From Candidatus Omnitrophota bacterium (lineage in GTDB: Bacteria > Omnitrophota > Gorgyraeia > Pluralincolimonadales > Pluralincolimonadaceae), in NCBI GenBank assembly GCA_028715315.1, contig JAQUSA010000005.1:1-17938 (forward strand): 17,938 nt of DNA, given 5' to 3'. A program made the position numbers and the translations under genes. The notes beneath the pieces were generated by a model. It was not told where the DNA came from and made no database searches. It worked only from the letters and a program-made list of their open reading frames with translations. Shown here piece after piece: positions 6,552-13,614 of this stretch (its first letter is position 1; each line of letters begins with the position of its first letter).

Positions 6552-6594
6552 TTAACATGTTCGTAATATGGATTTAACATTCGGCAGGTATACT
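6552..6594 (+). promoter_or_regulatory. Three-unit 11-bp direct-repeat operator with -10 box (copy 2)
   Basis: The array repeats the one at 1781: TTAACATGTTC (6552-6562), GTAATATGGAT (6563-6573) and TTAACATTCGG (6574-6584), then TATACT at 6589-6594. The middle and third units match copy 1 almost base for base (GTAAYAYGGAT then TTAACATYC). The distance from the last unit to the -10 box is one base longer than in copy 1. The predicted start is near 6601, giving a leader of about 24 nt. The array lies wholly in the gap between PII 2 and glutamine synthetase 1, which therefore has its own regulated promoter. Confidence 0.8.
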
Positions 6595-6624
6595 TTCGGC
6601 ATAAATGAAAAGGAGGAAGCCAGC

Positions 6625-8127
6625 ATGGCAAAGAAGAAGGAGATAGTCGAAATTAAGACGAAGAACCCGTTGGCGAACGGCTCGTTCAATGAGAAGGCCG
6701 CGCGCGACGTGATGAAGATGATCAAAGACAAGAAGATCGATATCATAGACCTGAAGTTCAATGACCTTCCGGGGCTATGGCAGCATTTCTCGATACCCGC
6801 CTCTGAATTGCTCGAGATGGACGATATTACGCGCTCGATCTGGGTCGACGGCATCGGGTTTGACGGTTCCTCGATCCGCGGTTTCCAGAAGATCCAGGAA
6901 TCCGACATGATCATGATACCGGACCCGACAACGGCGGTCATCGACCCCGTATGCGAGGTCCCGACGTTGAGCGTTATCTGCGACATCTACGACCCGCTGA
7001 CGCGCAAGCCGTACAGCCGCGATCCGCGTTATATCGCGAAGAAGGCGGAGAAATACCTCAAGGAGACCGGCATAGCCGACTCGGTGTATTTCGGGCCGGA
7101 GGCCGAGTTCTTCATCTTTAACGATATCCGTTTCGACCAGAACGAGAATTCGGGTTACTACTTTATAGACTCGGTTGAAGGCGACTGGAATACGGGGAAA
7201 AAGGAAGACCCCAATCTCGGATACAAGATCCGCTATAAAGAAGGTTATTTCCCGGTACCGCCGCACGATTCGCTCCAGGACCTGAGGAGCCGCATAATCC
7301 TCAAGATGAGGGAGGCGGGTGTAAAAATTGAGGTCCACCACCATGAAGTGGCCACGGCAGGGCAGTGTGAGATCGACATCAAGTTCGACAAGCTGACAAA
7401 GATGGCCGATAGCCTCTTGATGTACAAATATATTATCAAGAACATGGCCAAAAAAGCCGGCATGGTCGCTACGTTCATGCCGAAACCGCTCTTCGCGGAT
7501 AACGGATCGGGAATGCACTGCCACCAGAGCCTCTGGAAGAACGGCACGAACCTTTTCTTCGACAAGAACGGCTACGCGCTTTTAAGCCAGACCGCGAAGT
7601 ATTATATAGGCGGCCTCTTAAAGCACGCGAACAGCCTCATGGCGTTCTGCGCCCCGACGACGAACTCGTATAAGAGGCTCGTCCCGGGATACGAAGCGCC
7701 TGTCAACCTCGTCTACTCGGCCCGTAACCGTTCGGCCGCCGTACGCATCCCGATGTACAGCGACAGCCCGAAATCCAAGAGGATAGAGTTCAGGCCGCCC
7801 GATCCGTCATGCAACGGCTATATAGCCTTCAGCGCGATGCTCATGGCCGGTTTGGACGGTATCATAAACAAGATCGATCCGGGCAAGCCGACCGACAAGG
7901 ACCTTTTTGAATTGGGCGAAGCGGAGATGGCCAAGATACCTACGGTGCCGTCGTCCTTGCGCAGGGCTATCGACGCCTTGGAAGCGGACCACGAATACCT
8001 GCTCAGGGGCGGGGTGTTCACTAAGGATGTAATAGATGTCTGGCTTGAGTTCAAGAGGAAGAAGGAGATAGACGCTGTCAGGATGCGTCCGCATCCTTAC
8101 GAGTTCTACCTCTATTTCGATATCTGA
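6625..8127 (+). CDS. glnA: Glutamine synthetase type I, paralogue 1 (500 aa)
   Basis: The enzyme makes glutamine from glutamate, ammonium and ATP. ATG 6625 is chosen because AGGAGG (6611-6616) lies 8 nt upstream and the predicted transcription start (about 6601) excludes the in-frame ATG at 6568. The 500-residue protein has a lysine-rich N-terminal extension of about 30 residues over the usual 470. It shows [10 protein letters not shown] (78-87), YFGPEAEFF (155-163), [14 protein letters not shown] (238-251), [10 protein letters not shown] (293-302), [14 protein letters not shown] and a beta-type C-terminus [12 protein letters not shown]. The adenylylation Tyr of E. coli (NLYDLPPE) is replaced by Phe428 (KDLFELGE), so this enzyme should not be adenylylated at that site. 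It follows two amt-PII pairs and carries its own copy of the shared operator, fitting a nitrogen-scavenging role. Confidence 0.97.
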   Translation: MAKKKEIVEIKTKNPLANGSFNEKAARDVMKMIKDKKIDIIDLKFNDLPGLWQHFSIPASELLEMDDITRSIWVDGIGFDGSSIRGFQKIQESDMIMIPDPTTAVIDPVCEVPTLSVICDIYDPLTRKPYSRDPRYIAKKAEKYLKETGIADSVYFGPEAEFFIFNDIRFDQNENSGYYFIDSVEGDWNTGKKEDPNLGYKIRYKEGYFPVPPHDSLQDLRSRIILKMREAGVKIEVHHHEVATAGQCEIDIKFDKLTKMADSLLMYKYIIKNMAKKAGMVATFMPKPLFADNGSGMHCHQSLWKNGTNLFFDKNGYALLSQTAKYYIGGLLKHANSLMAFCAPTTNSYKRLVPGYEAPVNLVYSARNRSAAVRIPMYSDSPKSKRIEFRPPDPSCNGYIAFSAMLMAGLDGIINKIDPGKPTDKDLFELGEAEMAKIPTVPSSLRRAIDALEADHEYLLRGGVFTKDVIDVWLEFKRKKEIDAVRMRPHPYEFYLYFDI

Positions 8128-8130
8128 CGG

Positions 8131-8886
8131 TTATTCGAGAGGGGGCCTATAGGGATGGTCCTGAAAAGGGCTTGCTGGCTCCTCACCTTTAACGGGTGGC
8201 GGGACCGTCCCTGTTCCACTTTCAGAGAAGGCAAGATAACCCATAAAGACTAGGTTCGCTACAGGCACCAGCATCAGTAAAGCCAGCAGTCCCGGTTTAC
8301 CTCTTACCTCGGAGATCCTGTACCAGATGTAGATGGATACAAGCACATTTACGAACGGCACAAGGAACGCCAATAGCCATAAGTAGCTCAGTCCCCCGAT
8401 CTTACAGGATAAAAACAGGTTTGCCACAGGTATCCACGCGAGCCACGCCGGCTCCGTCCCGGTCTTTTTGGCTATGAGCTGGAGGCAGATAGAGCAGAAG
8501 ACGTAAATGGCAAAACCGGCAAGGAGGATCACCCCGAGGAATGTCATGAAAATAGCCGCTGCGCCGGCGCCAAGCATCACCTTTTCATTTTGCGAAAACC
8601 CTGTATTTGGTGCGGCCGGCTCTAAATCAACAGCGGGGGTTTCTTCGGCTGCAGGCGCCTCTACGGCGGCGGGTTTGAGTTCTACCGGCTGTCCGTTGAC
8701 CTCCCTGATGTCAGCGAGGTCATAGGTCATCTCGGTAACGCCGAAGATCTCAACGGTAACCGCTTCGTTCGTCATAGATTTTATATTACCGTCGACTTTT
8801 TTTCCGGATTTGAACGTTATCGTGTCGGCCCACAGGTTCGTAGGCAAAAATAGCAGCACGGCGCATAAGGCAATGATTTTTTTCAC
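8131..8886 (-). CDS. Predicted membrane protein with signal peptide and DUF5684-like region
   Basis: This is the only minus-strand gene. It starts with GTG (8884-8886) behind an AAGGGGA ribosome-like site and codes for 251 residues. An N-terminal signal peptide (MKKIIALCAVLLFLPTNLWA) precedes a small soluble segment, DTITFKSGKKVDGNIKSMT to about residue 66. Its pattern (ITF-K-x-G-K-x-V-x-G-x-I) matches the short beta-rich exported modules common in such bacteria. An Ala/Pro/Glu-rich linker (68-94) leads to three or four membrane helices (about 105-135, 148-160, 168-190, 197-218). These include repeated PAWLAWIPVANL and LLALLMLVPVANLVF elements resembling DUF5684-type proteins, and a Pro-rich tail ends the protein. 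The stop lies 3 bp from the glnA stop, convergent and without a visible terminator. The function is unknown. Confidence 0.82.
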   Translation of the reverse strand: MKKIIALCAVLLFLPTNLWADTITFKSGKKVDGNIKSMTNEAVTVEIFGVTEMTYDLADIREVNGQPVELKPAAVEAPAAEETPAVDLEPAAPNTGFSQNEKVMLGAGAAAIFMTFLGVILLAGFAIYVFCSICLQLIAKKTGTEPAWLAWIPVANLFLSCKIGGLSYLWLLAFLVPFVNVLVSIYIWYRISEVRGKPGLLALLMLVPVANLVFMGYLAFSESGTGTVPPPVKGEEPASPFQDHPYRPPLE

Positions 8887-8908
8887 GAATTAGTTCCCCT
8901 TTTCGATG

Positions 8909-8937
8909 ATTTTAGCCCAATAATACCCCAAAAGCAA
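8909..8937 (-). promoter_or_regulatory. Putative sigma-70 promoter for the minus-strand membrane protein
   Basis: Read on the minus strand, TTGCTT (8932-8937) is followed after 17 bp by TAAAAT (8909-8914), about 22 bp before the GTG start. The -35 match is moderate, and the spacing and position are right. It faces away from the nadE promoter within the same 118-bp divergent gap. Confidence 0.5.
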
Positions 8938-8951
8938 CATAATTTCTTTAC

Positions 8952-8979
8952 TTGCATTTTCGAAGAATTTTGCTATAAT
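8952..8979 (+). promoter_or_regulatory. Sigma-70 promoter with extended -10 for nadE-glnA2-ANTAR
   Basis: TTGCAT (8952-8957) and a perfect TATAAT (8974-8979) are separated by 16 bp. The -10 is preceded by TGC, making an extended TGnTATAAT element. Transcription should begin near 8986, giving a leader under 20 nt before the ATG at 9005. No TTAAC-type repeats are present here, unlike at glutamine synthetase 1, so this unit is probably expressed without that regulator. Confidence 0.75.
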
Positions 8980-9004
8980 AAGAGGCTAAATTAGAGAGGT
9001 GAAA

Positions 9005-10714
9005 ATGGATCCAGTCCGGTTTGCTATGGCCCAGGTCAACCCCACCGTGGGCGACCTCCAGGGCAACAAGGAAAAGATCATTAAGTTCATAAGTGACGCT
9101 AGATCATTAGGTTGCGATATTGTTATCCTCCCCGAGCTGGCTTTGACCGGCTACCCCCCAGAAGACCTGCTTTTGAAGCCGCAATTTGCCGATGACGCGG
9201 CCAAGGCCCTTCACGAGATCGTCCATAAGACAGATAATATCATAGCTATCGTAGGATGCCTGGATAAGGGCAAGGACGGCCTGTATAATTCGGCCGCGCT
9301 GATCCGTGACAAGGAACTTATACATATATACCATAAGATCATGCTGCCTAATTACGGCATATTTGACGAGAAACGGTATTTCAAGGCCGGCGACGAGTCC
9401 TTCGTATTCAAGTTCGAAGGGCTGAAGATCGGCCTTAATATCTGCGAGGATATCTGGGAAGGCAACGGCCCCGCCAGTTTCGAGGCGATGGATATGGGCG
9501 CGCAGGTCATGATAAATATATCCGCTTCGCCGTACCACTCCGGCAAGCTGCAGGCCCGTGAGGGTATGCTCATCAAAAGGGCCCAGGAGACCGCGTCTAT
9601 AATACTCTATGACAATCTCGTCGGCGGCCAGGACGGTCTGGTCTTCGACGGAGGAAGTATGATAATGGGATGGAAGGGAAGCATCCTGGCGCGCGGAAAG
9701 CAGTTCGAGGAGGATGTCGTCCTCTTCGACCTTAACGTCGAGGAATACCTGAAATACAGGAAAGCGCCGAAGAAGAAGGCCGGCGAGGATTACAGGAGCA
9801 AAGAGGTCTCGCTTAAGAGGTGCGAAGTCAAGATACGCCCGCCTTTCCCGCCGCGCAGGACCGAAAAGCTCGGAAGCATCGAAGAGATATATAAGGCGCT
9901 CGTGACCGGCACCAGGGACTATATAACTAAGAACGGTTTCAAGAGGGCCGTGCTTGGCGTGAGCGGCGGGATAGATTCCGCCCTGGTCGCCTGCATCGCG
10001 TCCGATGCGCTCGGGAGCGAAAATGTCACGGCGGTGACCATGCCGTCGATGCATACGAAGGAAGAGACCCGGCTGGATGCCGTAGCCGTGTCAAAGCACC
10101 TGGGGATAAAGGTCCTCACGATGCCCATCGGCGTGCTCTACCAGTCTTACATGAGGATACTAAAGAAGGAATTCAAGGACGCGAAGCCGAACATTGCCGA
10201 GGAGAACCTTCAGGCCAGGATCCGCGGAAATATGCTGATGGCCCTGTCAAACAAGTTCGACTGGATGGTCCTCGCGACCGGCAACAAGAGCGAGATGTCG
10301 ACCGGATACTGCACGCTTTACGGCGACATGGCAGGAGGTTTCGCGGTGCTGAAGGACGTGCCGAAGATGGTGGTATACCAGCTGGCGGAATACAGGAATG
10401 CTGTCGCGCGCAAGGAGATAATCCCCCTGACCACGATAAAGAGGGCGCCGACGGCGGAGCTGAAGCCGAACCAGAAGGACCAGGACCTGCTTCCGCCCTA
10501 TCATGTCCTCGACGCGATACTAAAGCTCTACGTGGAGGAGGACAAGTCCGCCGCAGAGATAGTCGCCCAGCGCTTTGATCCAAAAGTCGTAAAGAAGGTC
10601 ATCGCGATGGTAGACAGGAACGAATATAAGAGACGCCAGAGCCCTCCCGGCGTTAAGATAACGCCCAAGGCTTTCGGCAAGGACCGCAGGATACCGATAA
10701 CTAACAAGTATTAA
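9005..10714 (+). CDS. nadE: Glutamine-hydrolysing NAD+ synthetase
   Basis: This 569-residue two-domain enzyme converts nicotinic acid adenine dinucleotide to NAD+ with glutamine (or ammonia) and ATP. The N-terminal nitrilase-type glutaminase domain (about 1-270) has the Glu-Lys-Cys triad: Glu44 in LPELALTGYPPED, Lys111 in YHKIMLPNYG and Cys147 in NICEDIW. The synthetase domain (about 290-569) carries the PP-loop GVSGGIDSALV (318-328), ATGNKSEMSTGY (424-435) and GDMAGGFAVLKD. The ATG at 9005 is preferred over the GTG at 8999, because GAGG (8996-8999) would overlap the GTG but sits 5 nt from the ATG. Glutamine synthetase 2 follows 15 bp downstream, so a glutamine consumer and a glutamine maker share one transcript. 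Confidence 0.96.
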   Translation: MDPVRFAMAQVNPTVGDLQGNKEKIIKFISDARSLGCDIVILPELALTGYPPEDLLLKPQFADDAAKALHEIVHKTDNIIAIVGCLDKGKDGLYNSAALIRDKELIHIYHKIMLPNYGIFDEKRYFKAGDESFVFKFEGLKIGLNICEDIWEGNGPASFEAMDMGAQVMINISASPYHSGKLQAREGMLIKRAQETASIILYDNLVGGQDGLVFDGGSMIMGWKGSILARGKQFEEDVVLFDLNVEEYLKYRKAPKKKAGEDYRSKEVSLKRCEVKIRPPFPPRRTEKLGSIEEIYKALVTGTRDYITKNGFKRAVLGVSGGIDSALVACIASDALGSENVTAVTMPSMHTKEETRLDAVAVSKHLGIKVLTMPIGVLYQSYMRILKKEFKDAKPNIAEENLQARIRGNMLMALSNKFDWMVLATGNKSEMSTGYCTLYGDMAGGFAVLKDVPKMVVYQLAEYRNAVARKEIIPLTTIKRAPTAELKPNQKDQDLLPPYHVLDAILKLYVEEDKSAAEIVAQRFDPKVVKKVIAMVDRNEYKRRQSPPGVKITPKAFGKDRRIPITNKY

Positions 10715-10729
10715 AAAGGAGAGCTTAAG

Positions 10730-12070
10730 ATGGCTACAAGGTCGGTAAAGGACAAGGAATATGTTCTGAAGATGGCCAAAGAGGCCAACGTGAAGTTCAT
10801 CAGGCTCTGGTTCACGGACATACTGGGTTTTGTCAAATCGTTCGCGATAACCGTTGAAGAGCTTGAGGGGGCCCTTGAAGAGGGCATGGGATTTGACGGT
10901 TCTTCGATAGAGGGTTTCGCGCGCATCGACGAATCAGACATGATGGCCCGCCCCGACCCGAACACTTTCTGCCTGATACCATGGAGGCAGAAGGACGAGT
11001 TCGCCGTAGCGAGGATGTTCTGCGATATCGTCAGGCCCGACGGCAGCCCGTTCGAGGGCGACCCAAGGTATATCCTGAAGCAGAACCTGAAACGCGCCGC
11101 GAAGCTCGGCCTGACTTTTTATGTAGGCCCCGAGCTCGAATTTTTCTATTTCAAGGACAATACCTCGACCGAGCCCCTCGATAACGGAGGGTATTTCGAC
11201 CTTACGCCGCCCGACCCGGCCGCGGACCTGAGGCGCGATACGGTCCTTATGCTCGAGTCGATGGGCATAGGGGTCGAATACAGCCACCATGAGGTATCTC
11301 CGAGCCAGCACGAGATAGACCTTCGCTATACCGACGCGCTCACGATGGCCGACGCGGCGATGACATACCGCGTAACGGTAAAAGAGGTCGCGCAGAAGTA
11401 CGGCGTATATGCTACGTTCATGCCGAAGCCCATATTCGGGATGAACGGGTCGGGCATGCATGTCCACCAGTCGCTGTTCAAGGGCGACAAGAACGCTTTT
11501 TTCGATGCGAAGGACAAATATCACCTGTCAAAGATCGCTAAGAACTATATTGCCGGCCTCCTGAAACATTCCCGCGAGATAACTTCAGTGACGAGCCAGT
11601 GGGTAAACTCGTATAAAAGGCTCGTGCCGGGCTATGAGGCGCCGGTCTACATCGCGTGGGCCAAGAGGAACCGCTCTACCCTCGTAAGGATACCGGAATA
11701 CAAACCCGGCAAGGAGAAAGCGACGCGCGTAGAGTACCGCTCTCCCGACCCGGCATGCAACCCATACCTCGCATTCAGCGTGATGCTGGCCGCGGGCCTC
11801 GAGGGAATAGAGAAGAATTACGAACTGATGCCTCCCATGGAGGAGAACGTCTTCGAGCTTACGCCCGAAGAGAGGACGAAGCGAGGCATCAAGCCGCTTC
11901 CAGGAGACCTCTACGAGGCGATCCTCGAGACCGAGAAGAGCTCGGTCGTCAGGAAGGCGCTCGGCGAGCATGCTTTCCATACCTTCATAGAGAATAAAAA
12001 GATCGAATGGGATAAGTACAGGGCGCGCGTAACGGACTACGAGCTCAAGGAGTACCTCTCAATACTATGA
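10730..12070 (+). CDS. glnA: Glutamine synthetase type I-alpha, paralogue 2 (446 aa)
   Basis: This 446-residue protein matches the length of the Bacillus/Clostridium alpha type. Motifs are GFDGSSIEGFARIDESD (54-70), YVGPELEFFYF (131-141), HHEVSPSQHEID (186-197), NGSGMHVHQS (239-248), [17 protein letters not shown] and KRNRSTLVRIP. The tail HTFIENKKIEWDKY resembles the alpha type. Arg65 in GFARID corresponds to the Bacillus residue (Arg62) involved in glutamine feedback inhibition, and the Glu in PGYEAP is also present, so feedback control is plausible. The region of the adenylylation site reads NVFELTPEER with Phe375 instead of Tyr. AGGAG lies about 10 nt before the ATG. The TGA overlaps the start of the ANTAR gene (ATGA, 12067-12070). 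Confidence 0.97.
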   Translation: MATRSVKDKEYVLKMAKEANVKFIRLWFTDILGFVKSFAITVEELEGALEEGMGFDGSSIEGFARIDESDMMARPDPNTFCLIPWRQKDEFAVARMFCDIVRPDGSPFEGDPRYILKQNLKRAAKLGLTFYVGPELEFFYFKDNTSTEPLDNGGYFDLTPPDPAADLRRDTVLMLESMGIGVEYSHHEVSPSQHEIDLRYTDALTMADAAMTYRVTVKEVAQKYGVYATFMPKPIFGMNGSGMHVHQSLFKGDKNAFFDAKDKYHLSKIAKNYIAGLLKHSREITSVTSQWVNSYKRLVPGYEAPVYIAWAKRNRSTLVRIPEYKPGKEKATRVEYRSPDPACNPYLAFSVMLAAGLEGIEKNYELMPPMEENVFELTPEERTKRGIKPLPGDLYEAILETEKSSVVRKALGEHAFHTFIENKKIEWDKYRARVTDYELKEYLSIL

Positions 12071-12795
12071 CACGCAAGGTTCCGGCGCGGGCGCCGAAGT
12101 CTTCAGCCTATGAGAAGCAGATAGAGGCGCTCTCCAAGATCAGCCAGACTATAGCTTCCAACCTTTACCTGGAGGATATCCTTCGGCTTATCGTTATGGT
12201 AACGGCCGAGGTCATGGACTCCAAGATCTGCTCGCTTATGCTGTTGGACGAGCAGAAAGGCGAACTGGTCGTCCGCGCGACGCAAAGCGTCAGCGAGGCC
12301 TACAACAAAAAGCCCAACATCAGGATGGGCGAGGGCATAGCCGGAATAGTGGCCAAGGAAGGCAAACCGATAACCGTCCCGGACGTTCGCGAGGACAAGC
12401 GGTATCTGAACAGGGACGTCGCAAAGAGCGAGAAGCTCTGCTCGCTGCTATCGGTGCCGATGTCGGTTAAGGGCAAGGTCATAGGGGTCCTTAACGCGTA
12501 TACTTCCAGCCCGCATAAGTTCACAAGGACAGAGACCAATATCCTGACTGCGGTGGCCAACCAGGCGGCCGTTGCGATCGAGAACGCCCAGATAATGGTC
12601 AAATCCAGGATAATACAGGAAGAGCTGGAGACGAGGAAGTTCGTAGAGAGGGCAAAGGGCATCCTGATGCGTAAGGGCCTCGGAGAAGAAGACGCTTTCA
12701 GGAGGATACAGAAACAGGCCATGAGCATGCGCAAGACGATGCGCCAGATAGCTGAGGCGATAATACTGTCCGATGACCTCGAAAAGGGCAAATAA
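12067..12795 (+). CDS. GAF-ANTAR antitermination regulator
   Basis: This 242-residue protein has a basic, helical N-terminus (1-32), a GAF sensor domain (about 33-175, with MGEGIAGIVAKEGKPITVPDVREDKRY-type wording at 87-113 and SVPMSVKGKVIGVLNAY at 129-145), a linking helix, and a C-terminal ANTAR domain (about 183-236). The ANTAR core is VERAKGILMRKG (193-204), followed by EEDAFRRIQKQAMSMRKTMRQIA-type spacing with Ala218 and the final AEAIIL. ANTAR proteins bind twin hairpins in leader RNAs and prevent termination; NasR, AmiR, EutV and Geobacter GnfR are known examples, several of them controlling nitrogen genes. The 4-bp overlap with glutamine synthetase 2 ties it to nitrogen metabolism. 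The ligand of the GAF domain cannot be told from sequence. No ANTAR-type twin hairpin was found in the window, so its target lies elsewhere or was missed. Confidence 0.93.
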   Translation: MTRKVPARAPKSSAYEKQIEALSKISQTIASNLYLEDILRLIVMVTAEVMDSKICSLMLLDEQKGELVVRATQSVSEAYNKKPNIRMGEGIAGIVAKEGKPITVPDVREDKRYLNRDVAKSEKLCSLLSVPMSVKGKVIGVLNAYTSSPHKFTRTETNILTAVANQAAVAIENAQIMVKSRIIQEELETRKFVERAKGILMRKGLGEEDAFRRIQKQAMSMRKTMRQIAEAIILSDDLEKGK

Positions 12796-12811
12796 CCGCT
12801 TAATTTTGGGT

Positions 12812-12840
12812 TTGACTTTAATAAGATTTTATAATATAAT
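12812..12840 (+). promoter_or_regulatory. Near-consensus sigma-70 promoter of the carbohydrate locus
   Basis: TTGACT (12812-12817), a 17-bp AT-rich spacer and a perfect TATAAT (12835-12840) lie 16 bp past the ANTAR stop. Transcription should start near 12847, leaving a leader of about 50 nt with no hairpin and a GGGAGGAG ribosome site (12888-12895) before the ATG at 12898. This is the strongest constitutive-looking promoter in the window. There is no terminator between it and the preceding operon. Confidence 0.85.
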
Positions 12841-12897
12841 CGTTAAAAGATTTTTGTAAGTCTATCAGTTCCATCCGTAAAGAAAGAGGGAGGAGCC

Positions 12898-13608
12898 ATG
12901 AAAAGTTTCGTCGTTGCCCTGGGCATTCTTGCGGTATCGATGACGTTTATTGGGTGCGGACAGCAGAAGGCTCCGCCTGCCCAGCCTTCGACAGGCGCTG
13001 AGGCGCTCCCTCCGGCAGCGGCGCCGAAGATAGATGTTGCCGTTCAACCCGCTCCCGTCGCGCCGGCAAAAGCTGAGGCGCTCCCTCCGGCAGCAAAAGA
13101 GATGGTAATAGCGGATTTCAACACGGGCGGGAAGCCGAACAACGTTGGCGGGGATTTCGGATCATGGGACAAGGACCCGAACGATCCTTCCCAGGGGACA
13201 AGGATGTCGTTCAATCCTGACGAGAAATACGGCAAGGACGGTTTTTCGCTGCAGCTCGATTACGACGTGGACTCGCCGAACCCGGCATATAACGGTTTCT
13301 GGATGAAGCTCGGGGACATCGACGCCACCTATTATAATAAGCTGGTCCTCTACATAAAGGGCGACGAGGCGAAGGGATATCCCCAGAAGCTCAAGGTGGA
13401 GCTTAAGAACGCGAAAGGCGAGGTCGGCAAGGCCTATATAAGCCAGATAAGCGGGACATGGGCGCCGGTCGAGATCAAGTTCTCGGATTTCCAGGGGATA
13501 AAGGATTTCAGCAAGATGACGGAGTTCACGATCGTGTTCGAAGATTCCGTCTCCAGGCCCAAGGCGGGCACCGTATACATAGACAGCATGGGATTCGCGA
13601 GAGACTAG
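12898..13608 (+). CDS. Lipoprotein with CIA30/galactose-binding-like beta-sandwich module
   Basis: This 236-residue protein has a lipoprotein signal (MKSFVVALGILAVSMTFIGC, lipidated Cys20). An Ala/Pro-rich linker (about 21-66) containing EALPPAA twice (35-41 and 60-66) leads to a beta-sandwich domain of about 165 residues. The domain begins IADFNTGGKPNNVGGDFGSW and includes NGFWMKLGDID, LVLYIKGDEAKG, GTWAPVEIKFSDF and the closing GTVYIDSMGF, which resembles CIA30/galactose-binding carbohydrate-binding folds. It is probably anchored at the outer or inner membrane and binds a glycan. The same fold and wording recur at the N-terminus of the gene at 16050. It has a strong promoter of its own and precedes a GH35-like enzyme by 6 bp. 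No catalytic residues are evident. Confidence 0.82.
   Translation: MKSFVVALGILAVSMTFIGCGQQKAPPAQPSTGAEALPPAAAPKIDVAVQPAPVAPAKAEALPPAAKEMVIADFNTGGKPNNVGGDFGSWDKDPNDPSQGTRMSFNPDEKYGKDGFSLQLDYDVDSPNPAYNGFWMKLGDIDATYYNKLVLYIKGDEAKGYPQKLKVELKNAKGEVGKAYISQISGTWAPVEIKFSDFQGIKDFSKMTEFTIVFEDSVSRPKAGTVYIDSMGFARD
12997..13094 (+). repeat. 23-bp exact direct repeat inside the lipoprotein linker
   Basis: Positions 12997-13019 and 13072-13094 are identical over 23 bp (both begin GCTGAGGCGCTCCC) and lie 75 bp apart in the same frame, each encoding the core EALPPAA. This looks like a recent in-frame duplication within a flexible linker. It could shorten or lengthen by slippage or recombination. Confidence 0.9.
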
Positions 13609-13614
13609 GCCATA

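Noticed and set aside
8999..9007. GTG at 8999 as the nadE start.
   Set aside because: The only Shine-Dalgarno-like stretch (GAGG, 8996-8999) would overlap it; the ATG at 9005 has correct spacing and gives the usual N-terminus.
1764..12897. Sigma-54 (-24/-12) promoters in the gaps before amt and glnA genes.
   Set aside because: No TGGCAC-N5-TTGCA-like pair was seen in the intergenic stretches at 1764-1855, 2030-2053, 4744-4827, 6549-6624, 8887-9004 or 12796-12897.
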